Source: an uncultured Clostridia bacterium
Lineage (GTDB): Bacteria; Bacillota; Clostridia; Peptostreptococcales; Anaerovoracaceae
Assembly (NCBI GenBank): GCA_937889655.1
Contig: CALBZG010000175.1
Span: 1-29,810, forward strand
Reading direction: 5' to 3'
Length of the DNA: 29,810 nt
Of the stretch, positions 14,912 through 22,530 are shown piece by piece (position 1 is the stretch's first letter; every line of letters begins with the position of its first letter). The notes under the pieces were generated by a model, which did not search any database, was not told the origin of the DNA, and saw nothing but the letters and a program-made list of their open reading frames with translations. A program made the position numbers and the translations under genes.

Positions 14912-15431
14912 AAACGCCAAGGAATGGATCAAAGATATTTTAGTCGCTGTCGTCGTCAGCATCATCATACTTCAGTTTATCAAACCGACCATCGTGCGCG
15001 AGCACTCTATGGAGAATACCCTCAAGGAAAATGACTACATCCTGCTCAGCCGGCAGGCCTACACACTTTTCGGCGAACCGGAGCAAGGGGATATCGTTGT
15101 ATTCAGAAGCGAACTCAAGATGCCTACAGGCGAAGATAAGCTGCTGGTCAAGCGCATCATCGCTGTACCGGGTGATACAATCTCCATTGAAGACGGATGG
15201 GTAATACTGAACGGAGAAGCTTTGGAAGAGTCTTACACCAAAGACGGTTACACTGCTACGGATATGGAAGAGATCACCGTGCCCCAGGACTTCCTCTTTG
15301 CCATGGGGGACAACCGCCAGAACAGCATGGACAGCCGGGACGACCGCGTTGGCATGATCCCCGTGGACGCTGTGGTGGGAAAGGCGTTTTTCCGGCTCTA
15401 CCCCTTTGATCATATCGGCGGGCTGGACTGA
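14898..15431 (+). CDS. lepB: Signal peptidase I
   Basis: This 177-residue membrane serine protease removes signal peptides from secreted proteins. One N-terminal transmembrane helix (about 13-28) is followed by the catalytic S37 (EHSMENTL), K85 in LLVKRIIAVPGD, and the conserved MGDNRQNSMDSRD near residue 136. The size matches the short Gram-positive SipS type. The start lies within the end of the pseudouridine synthase gene behind AAGGAGAT, so the two are coupled. Confidence 0.96.
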   Translation: MGLSENAKEWIKDILVAVVVSIIILQFIKPTIVREHSMENTLKENDYILLSRQAYTLFGEPEQGDIVVFRSELKMPTGEDKLLVKRIIAVPGDTISIEDGWVILNGEALEESYTKDGYTATDMEEITVPQDFLFAMGDNRQNSMDSRDDRVGMIPVDAVVGKAFFRLYPFDHIGGLD

Positions 15432-15464
15432 CCGCCCTGATACAGACAGATTGCGGAATAAAAG

Positions 15465-15929
15465 ATGAGCATATTGAAATTACTGGCAAACAACAAAAAA
15501 GCGCGGCACGATTTTTTCTTCGAAGAGCTCTTCGAAGCAGGCGTGGTGCTGACGGGAACCGAGATCAAATCCGTGCGAAACGGCGGGATCAATCTTCGGG
15601 ACTCCTTTGCGCGCATCGACAACGGAGAAGTGTGGGTCCACAACATGCGGATCAGTCCCTACGAGAAAGGAAACCGTTACAACACCGATCCGCTGCGGCC
15701 CAAAAAACTGCTGTTGAACCGGCAGGAGATCCGGAAGTTGGTCGCCGCCACGACACAAAAAGGCCTCACGTTGATCCCGGCGCGGGCCTACATGAACCAT
15801 AAGGGTCTGGTGAAAGTGGAACTGGCCATCGCCCGCGGAAAAAAGCTTTACGACAAACGGGCCGACATCGCCAAGCGCGATGCGGAGCGCTCCATGGACC
15901 GTTCTGCCCGGAGCAAGGAACGCTGGTAG
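15465..15929 (+). CDS. smpB: SsrA-binding protein SmpB
   Basis: This 154-residue RNA-binding protein delivers tmRNA to stalled ribosomes in trans-translation. It shows the OB-fold opening NKKARHDFFFEELFEAGVVL, then GTEIKSVRNGGINLRDSFA, the KGLTLIPARAYMNHKGLVKVEL region and a basic C-terminal tail. It lies 33 bases after lepB with a weak ribosome binding site. Its RNA partner ssrA is 0.8 kb downstream, separated by one opposite-strand gene. Its terminator reaches into that gene. Confidence 0.97.
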   Translation: MSILKLLANNKKARHDFFFEELFEAGVVLTGTEIKSVRNGGINLRDSFARIDNGEVWVHNMRISPYEKGNRYNTDPLRPKKLLLNRQEIRKLVAATTQKGLTLIPARAYMNHKGLVKVELAIARGKKLYDKRADIAKRDAERSMDRSARSKERW

Positions 15930-15944
15930 CATCGCCGGCAGTTC

Positions 15945-16487
15945 TTACAGCGAGGCGCCCAGGGCCCTCGCTTTTTCAATAGCTTCCGGGTTCTTTTGAA
16001 CCGGCTTGTCGAAGGGGTCTGCCACGGTATAAAAGTACTTGAATTCAGTGCCGATGTACTTGCACATCGCTGTAAATCCGTCCTTGATACCCACGAAGCA
16101 CTGATTCTCAGGGGGTTCCTCGCCTGTAATAACCATGTGCATCGTCTTCCCGGCGAACTTCTCAAAGGGTGGGGGATAGCTCCGGTCCAGCGTCAGTTTC
16201 AGCGCGGGGCTCACCCACCAGTAATACAGAGGAGTAGCCATAAAGAGATAGTCGGCGTCGCTGATGGCGTCGGCGACGATGTGATAATCGTCATCGATGA
16301 TGCAAGCCCGCTCTTCGTTGGTCCAGCAGACTCTGCATCCTGTGCAGGCCTGGATGTCCAGTTTGGTCAGGTCCAGTCGATTGACGGAATGGCCGTTTTT
16401 TTCAGCTTCTTTGAGGATGGTTTCCAGCAGGAAGCCGGAATTGCTGCCGGGCCCTCTGGGGCTGGAGAACATTGCAAGGATCTTCAT
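15945..16487 (-). CDS. Flavodoxin-fold NAD(P)H-dependent FMN reductase family protein
   Basis: The 180-residue flavoprotein opens with MKILAMFSSPRGPGSNSG, the FMN phosphate-binding loop of the NADPH-dependent FMN reductase family. It has a cysteine motif CTGCRVCW near residue 50 and the flavin-binding ATPLYYWWVSPALK. Such iron-sulfur-flavoprotein-like or quinone reductase enzymes are common in anaerobes; the substrate is unknown. The ATG at 16487 follows a perfect AGGAGGT; the longer frame to 16598 crosses the promoter. Its last eight codons and stop lie within the smpB terminator hairpin. Confidence 0.85.
   Translation of the reverse strand: MKILAMFSSPRGPGSNSGFLLETILKEAEKNGHSVNRLDLTKLDIQACTGCRVCWTNEERACIIDDDYHIVADAISDADYLFMATPLYYWWVSPALKLTLDRSYPPPFEKFAGKTMHMVITGEEPPENQCFVGIKDGFTAMCKYIGTEFKYFYTVADPFDKPVQKNPEAIEKARALGASL
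15949..15976 (+). terminator. smpB terminator overlapping the end of the opposing reductase gene
   Basis: A 7-base-pair GC-rich stem (15949-15955 with 15966-15972) and a 10-nt loop are followed by T5. It starts 20 bases after the smpB stop. On the other strand these bases encode the last residues ARALGASL of the flavin reductase. Confidence 0.7.
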
Positions 16488-16527
16488 GATTACCTCCTGA
16501 TGACGCGTTAATAGGGATATTGACGAA

Positions 16528-16555
16528 ATTGTATCATATGCAGCTTCTTTGGCAA
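16528..16555 (-). promoter_or_regulatory. Promoter of the flavin reductase gene
   Basis: On the minus strand TTGCCA (16555-16550), a 16-base spacer and TACAAT (16533-16528) lie about 40 bases upstream of the start codon. Confidence 0.55.
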
Positions 16556-16623
16556 GCAGGACAGTGAATTTAACAGCTATGTATCTGTCATATAGCAATA
16601 AAGTATTTGTAATGTGCCTGTCA

Positions 16624-16651
16624 TTGTATTTTTCGCAGGATATGGTATGCT
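16624..16651 (+). promoter_or_regulatory. Candidate ssrA promoter
   Basis: TTGTAT (16624-16629), a 16-base spacer and TATGCT (16646-16651), with TG one base upstream as an extended -10. The mature tmRNA begins about 70 bases after the predicted start site, which fits 5' processing of a precursor by RNase P. Confidence 0.5.
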
Positions 16652-16724
16652 GATAGCGTCCGGAGGAGTGGTGTCCGATGGACGACTGCCTGAGCCGCGA
16701 ACCGGCCGGAATGCCACCATTTAT

Positions 16725-17082
16725 GGGGGCGTACAGGTTTCGACGGGGGTGTGGAAGTCGGGTAAGCGAGCCGCAGTTGGTTCGGTCTGCGTTAAAAAGG
16801 ACCCGTTAAAAAGAAACGCAAAAACAAACAATAATTACGCACTCGCTGCTTAACTAGCAGCCGCGTCGTCGCCCGGGATTTACCCGCAGGTTCCGGATCC
16901 GGCGTCGAGCATACGGGAAAACTTCCCGAGAGCTCCTGGTATCGGGAGGGACTAACAGGATAGCGAAACAGTAGCCTGCTTTTGGGCGCCTGCGTAGCGA
17001 AACATCAAAGCAAAAGCTGCGCTCGGAGAAAGCCTCATGGAAATGCTTTCGGACGTGGGTTCGATTCCCACCGCCTTCACCA
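16725..17082 (+). ncRNA. ssrA: tmRNA (transfer-messenger RNA)
   Basis: The 358-nt RNA rescues ribosomes with SmpB. Its 5' end GGGGGCG pairs with CGCCTTC at 17072-17078, forming the seven-pair acceptor stem with two G-U pairs. The T arm is GTGGG-TTCGATT-CCCAC and the CCA tail is encoded at 17080-17082. The 5' region GTACAGGTTTCGAC is the conserved D-loop-like part. The tag reading frame starts at GCA 16818 and ends at TAA 16853, giving the degradation tag AKTNNNYALAA. The tag ending in ALAA is the normal protease signal. The ends are set by pairing and should be accurate to a base or two. Confidence 0.96.
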
Positions 17083-17088
17083 AATAAG

Positions 17089-17125
17089 ACAGCAGATTTT
17101 GATAGAAAAATCTGCTGTTCATTTT
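17089..17125 (+). terminator. ssrA intrinsic terminator
   Basis: A perfect 12-base-pair stem (17089-17100 with 17107-17118) with a 6-nt loop is followed by TCATTTTT, seven bases after the tmRNA CCA end. Confidence 0.85.
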
Positions 17126-17253
17126 TACCTAAAATCCCTTGAATTAAGGGGGTTTCAGCATTTCGAGGCATAAAACAACCCGTACTGGAGTCATTTCCGG
17201 GACGGATTTTCCTTGTTTATATGGATCGTAGTGGACCGCATTTAAGGTAAGGG

Positions 17254-17318
17254 TTTACTTTATGGGGTATTCGTTTGCATTTTGAGTAAAGGTTTGCTTT
17301 ATGGGGTATTCGTTTGCT
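17254..17318 (+). repeat. Left-flank iteron array, about 20-bp period
   Basis: TTT[A/G]C recurs at 17254, 17274, 17293 and 17313, spaced 20, 19 and 20 bases. Units 1 and 3 are nearly identical over 27 bases (one mismatch; 17252-17278 against 17291-17317), sharing TTTATGGGGTATTCG. The unit AAAGGTTTGCTTT at 17288-17300 recurs exactly at 25046-25058 on the far side of the island. Confidence 0.75.
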
Positions 17319-17350
17319 TTATCTCAAAACAAATAAGCGCTTTAACCGTT

Positions 17351-17476
17351 GCTGCTTTATTGCAGCAGAATTTCTCTATGGAATTGACAAAAGGCAGCGT
17401 TGTTGATATAATTGCTGCAAGGTGGTGATATTATGCTTAGTTTTCCCCAGGAACTTCGCAACCGTCGAAAAGCAGC
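17351..17476. promoter_or_regulatory. Cluster of five GCWGC sites on the HTH-methyltransferase promoter
   Basis: GCTGC or GCAGC occurs at 17351, 17362, 17394, 17414 and 17472. Two are upstream of the -35 as a TGCTGC/GCAGCA inverted repeat, one is in the spacer, one touches the downstream edge of the -10 inside TTGCTGCAA, and one is early in the first gene. I find none in the following 1.4 kb. They could be operators for the HTH protein or methylation sites for the neighbouring enzyme. Confidence 0.55.
17384..17412 (+). promoter_or_regulatory. Consensus sigma-A promoter of the HTH-methyltransferase operon
   Basis: TTGACA (17384-17389), exactly 17 bases, and TATAAT (17407-17412): a perfect match to the sigma-A consensus, about 20 bases upstream of the start codon. 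Such strength usually implies a need for repression. Confidence 0.88.
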
Positions 17477-17780
17477 TAAATTATCATTAAAGACCCTTGG
17501 TTCGATGAGCGGAGTCAGCGACAGTACAATAAGTAAAATCGAAAAGGAAGAAAGTCTCAATCTTAGATGGGACACCGTTTGTGTTTTAACTAAAGCACTG
17601 AAGTTTACTGAAGATGAGTTTTTAGAACTTGCTGGGTATCCGGGTCATAAGTCGGAGCAAAAGGAGCAAAGCCACACAAAATATGATGATCTTACCGATG
17701 AAGAGCGAAGAGAAGCAGACCTCTTTATTGAATTCTTATTACACCGAAAGAAACTGTTTTCGAGCATGAGGGAGGACTAA
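17433..17780 (+). CDS. HTH (Cro/CI, XRE) regulator, likely R-M controller
   Basis: The 115-residue protein has an XRE helix-turn-helix at residues 4-60 (LRNRRKAAKLSLKTLG then SGVSDSTISKIEKEES, the recognition helix) and a charged C-terminal tail with a helical DEERREADLFIEFLL that may dimerise. The ATG at 17433 is chosen for the AAGGTGGTG before it; a TTG at 17412 would fall in the -10 box. The methyltransferase gene starts two bases after its stop, so the pair is an operon, as with C-proteins of type II R-M systems. It probably controls its own strong promoter, where short inverted repeats are seen. Confidence 0.82.
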   Translation: MLSFPQELRNRRKAAKLSLKTLGSMSGVSDSTISKIEKEESLNLRWDTVCVLTKALKFTEDEFLELAGYPGHKSEQKEQSHTKYDDLTDEERREADLFIEFLLHRKKLFSSMRED

Positions 17781-17782
17781 CA

Positions 17783-18838
17783 ATGCCTTACAGATTAGGA
17801 GAGTTATTTTGCGGTCCGGGAGGATTGGCTTGGGGCGCAACAAATGCTGATATCGGCAATCCGGAATATATTATTACGCATCAATGGGCTAATGACTATG
17901 AAGAGTCTACGTGTGAGACTTACAGACGTAATATTTGCCCAAATCATCCGGAAACGGTATATCACGCAGACATCAGAACATTCGATATGACTCAGCTTCA
18001 GCCTATTGATGCTTTGGCTTTTGGATTTCCTTGCAACGATTATAGTATTGTAGGAGAACAGAAAGGAATGGATGGGACTTACGGTCCTTTATACTCATAT
18101 GGAGTTAGAGCATTACGCCAGTTCCGGCCGCAGTGGTTCCTTGCAGAAAATGTTGGCGGATTGAAGACAGCAAACGCAGGAAAATCTTTCACCAAAATAC
18201 TCGCCGAGCTTCGTGACGCAGGATATTCAATTACTCCACACTTGTATAAGTTTGAAGAGTATGGTGTACCCCAGGCAAGACACAGAATAATAATCGTTGG
18301 AATCAGAAATGACCTTGATGTGGTATATCATGTTCCTTCGCCGGCACCTTATGCAGATTTGGATAACACCTGCCGTACCGCAATAGAAGTTCCTCCGATT
18401 CCTGCAAATGCTTTCAACAATGAACCGACAAAACAGTCAAAGACAGTTGTAGAACGCCTCAAGCACATTAAGCCTGGAGAAAATGCTTTTACAGCCGATT
18501 TGCCCGAAGAACTGAAGCTCAATATAAAAGGAGCAAAAATTAGCCAGATTTATAAGAGGCTTGATCCGGACAAACCCGCGTACACGGTTACCGGTAGCGG
18601 CGGTGGTGGAACCCACATTTATCATTGGAAAGAGCCGCGTGCTTTAACAAACAGAGAAAGAGCAAGACTGCAGACTTTCCCTGATGAGTATGAGTTTATT
18701 GGAAGCAAGGAAAATGTCAGAAAGCAGATAGGAATGGCGGTACCTTGCAAAGGAGCAAAAATTATTTTTGAAGCCATCCTTCGCTCATTTGCCGGAATCC
18801 CGTACGACTTTATTGAATCGAATATTAACGAAGAATAA
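17783..18838 (+). CDS. DNA (cytosine-5) methyltransferase
   Basis: This 351-residue type II modification enzyme carries the ordered C5-methyltransferase motifs: I (ELFCGPGGLAWG, residues 7-18), IV with catalytic C84 (GFPCNDYS), VI (ENVGG from 122), VIII (QARHR, 164-168), a target-recognition region (about 185-265), IX (ALTNRERARLQTFPDEYEF) and X (QIGMAVP, where the usual Asn is Met). It should protect host DNA from the PLD-fold nuclease encoded 2.3 kb away on the other strand. It ends at a terminator shared with the converging vsr gene. The recognition sequence cannot be read from the protein; relation to NgoFVII-like systems (GCSGC) and the promoter sites suggest a GCNGC-type target. Confidence 0.93.
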   Translation: MPYRLGELFCGPGGLAWGATNADIGNPEYIITHQWANDYEESTCETYRRNICPNHPETVYHADIRTFDMTQLQPIDALAFGFPCNDYSIVGEQKGMDGTYGPLYSYGVRALRQFRPQWFLAENVGGLKTANAGKSFTKILAELRDAGYSITPHLYKFEEYGVPQARHRIIIVGIRNDLDVVYHVPSPAPYADLDNTCRTAIEVPPIPANAFNNEPTKQSKTVVERLKHIKPGENAFTADLPEELKLNIKGAKISQIYKRLDPDKPAYTVTGSGGGGTHIYHWKEPRALTNRERARLQTFPDEYEFIGSKENVRKQIGMAVPCKGAKIIFEAILRSFAGIPYDFIESNINEE

Positions 18839-18846
18839 CAAGAAAT

Positions 18847-18882
18847 GGTACATCCCAAAATCGAGATGTACCGTTTTTTTTT
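18847..18882 (+). terminator. Terminator between methyltransferase and vsr
   Basis: GGTACATC (18847-18854) pairs with GATGTACC (18865-18872) around a 10-nt loop and is followed by T9. The end of the T-tract forms part of the vsr stop codon on the other strand. Confidence 0.8.
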
Positions 18883-19294
18883 ATTCTGTTATCCTTTCGT
18901 ACAGTTGCTGAAGATTATTCTCGGCAACTTTCTTTTTTAATTCGCATTCCCAGACTATCAGCACTTTCCATCCCATACATTGGAGTGCTTGATAATTGGA
19001 TATGTCTCGCTGAATGTTTCGTGTGATTTTTTCAGACCAATAATCAACATTACTTGATGGCCAAACAAATCGTCCGCAGTCATGCTTATGCCAAAAGCAT
19101 CCGTTGATGAAAACAACAGTTTTATATTTTGGCAGAACGATATCTGGCGTTCCAGGGAGAGCCCGCACATTTTTTCGATATCTAAGACCTCGTGAAAAAA
19201 GATACTTTCTTACTGTTTCCTCTGGCTTTGTGTTTGTACCTCTAATATGAGACATATTCTTGCTGCGAACTTCTTTGGAGTGATTGTCTGCCAT
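18881..19294 (-). CDS. vsr: Very short patch repair (Vsr) endonuclease
   Basis: The 137-residue nuclease nicks 5' of the T in T:G mismatches created when methylated cytosines deaminate, protecting methylation sites from mutation. It has the N-terminal RSKNMSHIRGTNTKPE, the core GTPDIVLPKYKTVVFINGCFW and a downstream HDC. D51 and H69 fall at the same residue numbers as the catalytic D51 and H69 of E. coli Vsr; residue 64, histidine in E. coli, is asparagine here. It is the last gene of the six-ORF minus operon, one base after the Z1 gene, and converges on the methyltransferase it should serve. Length is normal. Confidence 0.93.
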   Translation of the reverse strand: MADNHSKEVRSKNMSHIRGTNTKPEETVRKYLFSRGLRYRKNVRALPGTPDIVLPKYKTVVFINGCFWHKHDCGRFVWPSSNVDYWSEKITRNIQRDISNYQALQCMGWKVLIVWECELKKKVAENNLQQLYERITE

Positions 19295-19295
19295 A

Positions 19296-21140
19296 TTAAT
19301 CCTCGATTACATCGTAGTAAACAGCCCCATCTGGTAGTTTTATATTAGGAACCCAGAGGGGGCTGCCTCCCCATCCTTTTGTGCCTGTGACCTGATACAT
19401 AGTTAGCACAACCTTACGAGGGAAAGAACCGCCCAACTGCCAGTCGTTCGGTGATAGCAAAGCGCCGGTGCCTTGTGCAACATCTCTTCCTCTGCGGACA
19501 ATCAGAATCCCTTGGGTCGTAGGGGACTCGGCAAGCATCGTATCAATGATTGCATTGAAGGAGGCAAGCTTGAAATCTGAACTAGGTTTTATGTGTGTGA
19601 AAATTTCCCTCATCAATCTTAAGCTGACTTGGTAGTATGGCTCTGCCTCGGAGAAGGGCTCCAAGAGTTCAGAAATCTGTTCAATAGTATCATTGTCCAG
19701 GTCAAACGGATAATAATTGGTTCCACCTGAAATTGCGGTCACATAATCGGTATCGAGGACATTTTTTCGAGTTGGGTTCAAGCCTTCAGGATAATAAATT
19801 TTTACATCATCAATACCTTGTTCAACCTGGGATATGATGGCATTATTCGTCGCATTAATATCAGCAAAGAGCTTATAGAGCCTCTCGTCAATGTAAACCA
19901 TCATCATTCCAGGATCGCGATCATAGCCGAACATACGGCTATGCTGCCACATTGTATCGGCTTGAGGATTCTTTGCAGTACGGGTATAGTAAAGCGTCTG
20001 GAGACTCGGGAAGGTTATTCCACGCCCTAAAGTGTTTCCACCAACGACGAAGTTACAACCTATAGAGTATTCTTCGCTTTCGATATCGGTTTTACCGTTC
20101 ATGATTATTACTTTTGCTTCATCATTCATCAGAATCTGCGATGCGATTTTCTCAATTTGTTTGAATGATAGTTTTGTGGATTTTGAAGGAGTAAGCAAGT
20201 TGTACTGTTTTTTCAACTCAGCCGAAAAAGCACTCGTGAGATTTGCTTTGCACCAGGCCAATTCAGAACGAATATTTTCAGCAAACTTCTGGTGAGCTGC
20301 CTGCTTAACGCTCGGGTGAATGAGGCAGTTGGAAACCACACCACCAGATGCGATAATTTGTGCAGAAACAAGAAGGTGTCGAATAACAACTGTTCTTTCC
20401 AGGGATTCGATATTATCGAGGTATGTTACGCAGTCTGGCTTTCCGCTTTTAGGAAAGAAAAAATCTCCACCGAGGTATCCTTTACCGGGCTTGAAATAAT
20501 GTGTAAAAAGCGGATGCCATCCAGATGCGATTGTCTGGAGAAAAATAGCTTGAGGTGTTCCGGTTACCTGCAAAAAAAGGCTACTTGCTGAACCGTTTCG
20601 GATGGAGTCAAGATACTTATTGATTGATGACTGACTTTTCCTGTTTACTAAAGTATTCAGCGATGCCGAGTCTGCCTCATCATCAATAATAAACAGAGGA
20701 TTTCCACGCATAAAGCCCGTTGAATTAAAGATGTTTGCCCACAGTTTAAGAATACGTGCATTCTTCTTTAAGACAACAATTGTTGGAAGCATCAAACTGT
20801 TTTCAACGAACATAGCGGCATCATTCTCACCGCAGATGCAATAGCCATCCAAGTCGGATTTGACTCTATCAAGCGTCTGCTGCTGAAGGACTACATTATC
20901 TGTGGTCAGCAGAACAAATACCGGAAATCCAAGATCGGTAGCCTTGCATATTATTCCAAACATCTGACCCGTCTTACCTGACTGCACATTTCCAAACAGT
21001 AAGCCAATTTCATTACTTGTGAAAGAAAACTTCTTTAGATAATTATTCCCGACATCTTCTGCCGTAGCAGAAATAGAGTATGCCAGGTCAATATTTCCAC
21101 GCTCTTTAATTTTATCAAGGTAAGTCTTTAAGTATGGCAT
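19296..21140 (-). CDS. Z1-domain superfamily 2 ATPase
   Basis: This 614-residue protein has the Z1 domain known from R-M-linked operons with Dcm and Vsr proteins. Walker A is GNVQSGKT (residues 50-57), the Walker B/DEAD box is IIDDEAD (151-157), motif III-like LQVTGTPQAIF follows at 190-200, and a helicase C-lobe holds VVGGNTLGRGITF and the arginine-finger region MWQHSRMFGYDRD. It should hydrolyse ATP and perhaps translocate on DNA for the nuclease. Many Z1 proteins are 800-950 residues, so this is a compact version. Its start overlaps the PLD nuclease stop (TGATG), so the two are made together. It has no recognisable nuclease domain of its own. Confidence 0.87.
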   Translation of the reverse strand: MPYLKTYLDKIKERGNIDLAYSISATAEDVGNNYLKKFSFTSNEIGLLFGNVQSGKTGQMFGIICKATDLGFPVFVLLTTDNVVLQQQTLDRVKSDLDGYCICGENDAAMFVENSLMLPTIVVLKKNARILKLWANIFNSTGFMRGNPLFIIDDEADSASLNTLVNRKSQSSINKYLDSIRNGSASSLFLQVTGTPQAIFLQTIASGWHPLFTHYFKPGKGYLGGDFFFPKSGKPDCVTYLDNIESLERTVVIRHLLVSAQIIASGGVVSNCLIHPSVKQAAHQKFAENIRSELAWCKANLTSAFSAELKKQYNLLTPSKSTKLSFKQIEKIASQILMNDEAKVIIMNGKTDIESEEYSIGCNFVVGGNTLGRGITFPSLQTLYYTRTAKNPQADTMWQHSRMFGYDRDPGMMMVYIDERLYKLFADINATNNAIISQVEQGIDDVKIYYPEGLNPTRKNVLDTDYVTAISGGTNYYPFDLDNDTIEQISELLEPFSEAEPYYQVSLRLMREIFTHIKPSSDFKLASFNAIIDTMLAESPTTQGILIVRRGRDVAQGTGALLSPNDWQLGGSFPRKVVLTMYQVTGTKGWGGSPLWVPNIKLPDGAVYYDVIED

Positions 21141-22300
21141 CAGTCTTCATCTCCTTCCGGGTTTTCGGGCTTGAATGAAAGCATCCATACATCAAGAGCA
21201 GTTCCGCCCTCATCAAGAGCTGTCTGTCCTGTCTTTTTTAAGTACAGACTTTCACAGCCGTACTCCTGAAGAATTTCTTTTGTAATCATTCCTTTCCGAT
21301 CAGTATCCAACTGTGTATCGTTTACGGGTGAAATTAATCCTGCTGCGGCGAGACGGCCTTTCAGCCATCGGCCCATGATGAGTTCATCGCCGACAGCACT
21401 GAACTGTTTGTTTCCGTCACTTGTAGTGTGTGCCTTAAACCAATAACCATCATCGGTAACGACAAAAAATGGGACGTTCTTTTTTGGGTAGCCTTCGGTA
21501 CGAGTAATCTCTTTAGCAACTGTAAGCTGAGTTTCATACCAATCTCGGGATTTTCTTTTGCTTCTTGGAGCCGCATAGCATACATTGACATTGGATTTTG
21601 TGAAGTGCTTTCCATCATCCATATGTCTTTCGGCATAATATGGAACCTTAAGCGGTAGACGGAAGGATGCATAAGCCATACAGCGTTTGTAGAACTCTAC
21701 ATTTGACGGTGGAACTTCGGTAACCAACTCAATCCCGGACAGTGCGGTGTTTTTCTCAAAGATGAGAGGCATGTCAGAAACATCACCGATGTTTGCTGAG
21801 CAGTTAGGTTGCTTAAGCTTTTCAATAAAGTCAGCTATTTCTTGGCACTCTGCTGTGTCTGTAGTGAGCGAAGATAATTCATATTGTCTGCGGTTTGTGG
21901 CTTCAAGCTTCAGCACACCGAGATTTGCTGAACCGATAATGGCGGCAAAAGGAGTATTGTCTTTGTAAAAGCAATAGACTTTCCCGTGATACTTGAAACT
22001 ACGGACAACCCTTACTTCACCAATACCTGAATCCTGCCATTTCTTGTTCAGCTTCAAAGCAGTATGATACGAGCCTTCCGGCATTCCCTCAATATAGTAC
22101 ATACCAATATTCAGGCATACTTTTGAGGTACCATGCCTATTAACAAGCTTATCTAATTCATCTAAAGAAGCCCTTGAAACATAGCCGACTGCAATTTCAA
22201 CGCGGTCTGCTGTAGCAAGTTGTTCTTCAAAGCTACTGACTATTGTCTGCTGTTCATCTTCTATCTCAAGCGGGAGAATATTTGAGTAAAGCAGTTTCAT
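21140..22300 (-). CDS. NgoFVII-like PLD-fold restriction endonuclease
   Basis: The 386-residue protein resembles the NgoFVII family. An N-terminal phospholipase-D-fold nuclease domain holds one HKD-type motif, H105-x-K107 (YHGKVYCF) followed by GSAN at 123-126. The second half contains RDWYETQLTVAKE and PFFVVTDDGYWF, resembling the B3-like DNA-binding domain that gives sequence specificity. One HKD motif per chain means it should dimerise to form the active site, as in BfiI. It is the likely cutting subunit partnered with the methyltransferase. The ribosome binding site is AAAGGAGG; it sits 13 bases after the small HTH gene and overlaps the Z1 gene. Confidence 0.85.
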   Translation of the reverse strand: MKLLYSNILPLEIEDEQQTIVSSFEEQLATADRVEIAVGYVSRASLDELDKLVNRHGTSKVCLNIGMYYIEGMPEGSYHTALKLNKKWQDSGIGEVRVVRSFKYHGKVYCFYKDNTPFAAIIGSANLGVLKLEATNRRQYELSSLTTDTAECQEIADFIEKLKQPNCSANIGDVSDMPLIFEKNTALSGIELVTEVPPSNVEFYKRCMAYASFRLPLKVPYYAERHMDDGKHFTKSNVNVCYAAPRSKRKSRDWYETQLTVAKEITRTEGYPKKNVPFFVVTDDGYWFKAHTTSDGNKQFSAVGDELIMGRWLKGRLAAAGLISPVNDTQLDTDRKGMITKEILQEYGCESLYLKKTGQTALDEGGTALDVWMLSFKPENPEGDED

Positions 22301-22313
22301 AATCGAGCCTCCT

Positions 22314-22517
22314 TTAATCGTCCACGGTTTCCATTATTTCATCAAGATGCACATTCAAAGCTTCGCATATCTTCAACAGTACATCTGTTGTGATATTTTC
22401 GCATTTTCCGAGTTTTGCTATAGATGCTGAACTAACCCCGGAAGCAACCTTCAGATCATGCTTGTTCATATTCTTGTCTATAAGCAATTTCCATAATTTA
22501 TTATAACTGATTTTCAT
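22314..22517 (-). CDS. Small HTH (XRE, HTH_26-like) regulator
   Basis: The 67-residue protein is almost entirely a Cro/CI helix-turn-helix: MKISYNKLWKLLIDKN, then VASGVSSASIAKLGK as the recognition helix, then LLKICEALNVHLDEIM. The start at 22517 follows AGAGGGCG; the longer frame to 22553 overlaps the gene before it. It lies inside the operon, 13 bases after one unknown ORF and 13 before the PLD nuclease gene. It is thus a second DNA-binding regulator in the system, probably setting nuclease timing or operon level. Confidence 0.85.
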   Translation of the reverse strand: MKISYNKLWKLLIDKNMNKHDLKVASGVSSASIAKLGKCENITTDVLLKICEALNVHLDEIMETVDD

Positions 22518-22530
22518 GCATTCGCCCTCT

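Noticed and set aside
17040..17130. Integration of the island into the ssrA 3' end with an att duplication
   Set aside because: The tmRNA 3' end and its terminator are intact, and no copy of the TTCGATTCCCACCGCC region was found near 24.9-25.3 kb; no integrase is present.
16854..17171. A 105-codon minus-strand frame containing GGGNRTHVRK
   Set aside because: It is antisense to ssrA; this peptide is a known type of false gene call over tmRNA or tRNA ends.
17240..17330. CRISPR array
   Set aside because: Only four short imperfect units of about 20 bases with no spacer-repeat alternation and no cas genes.
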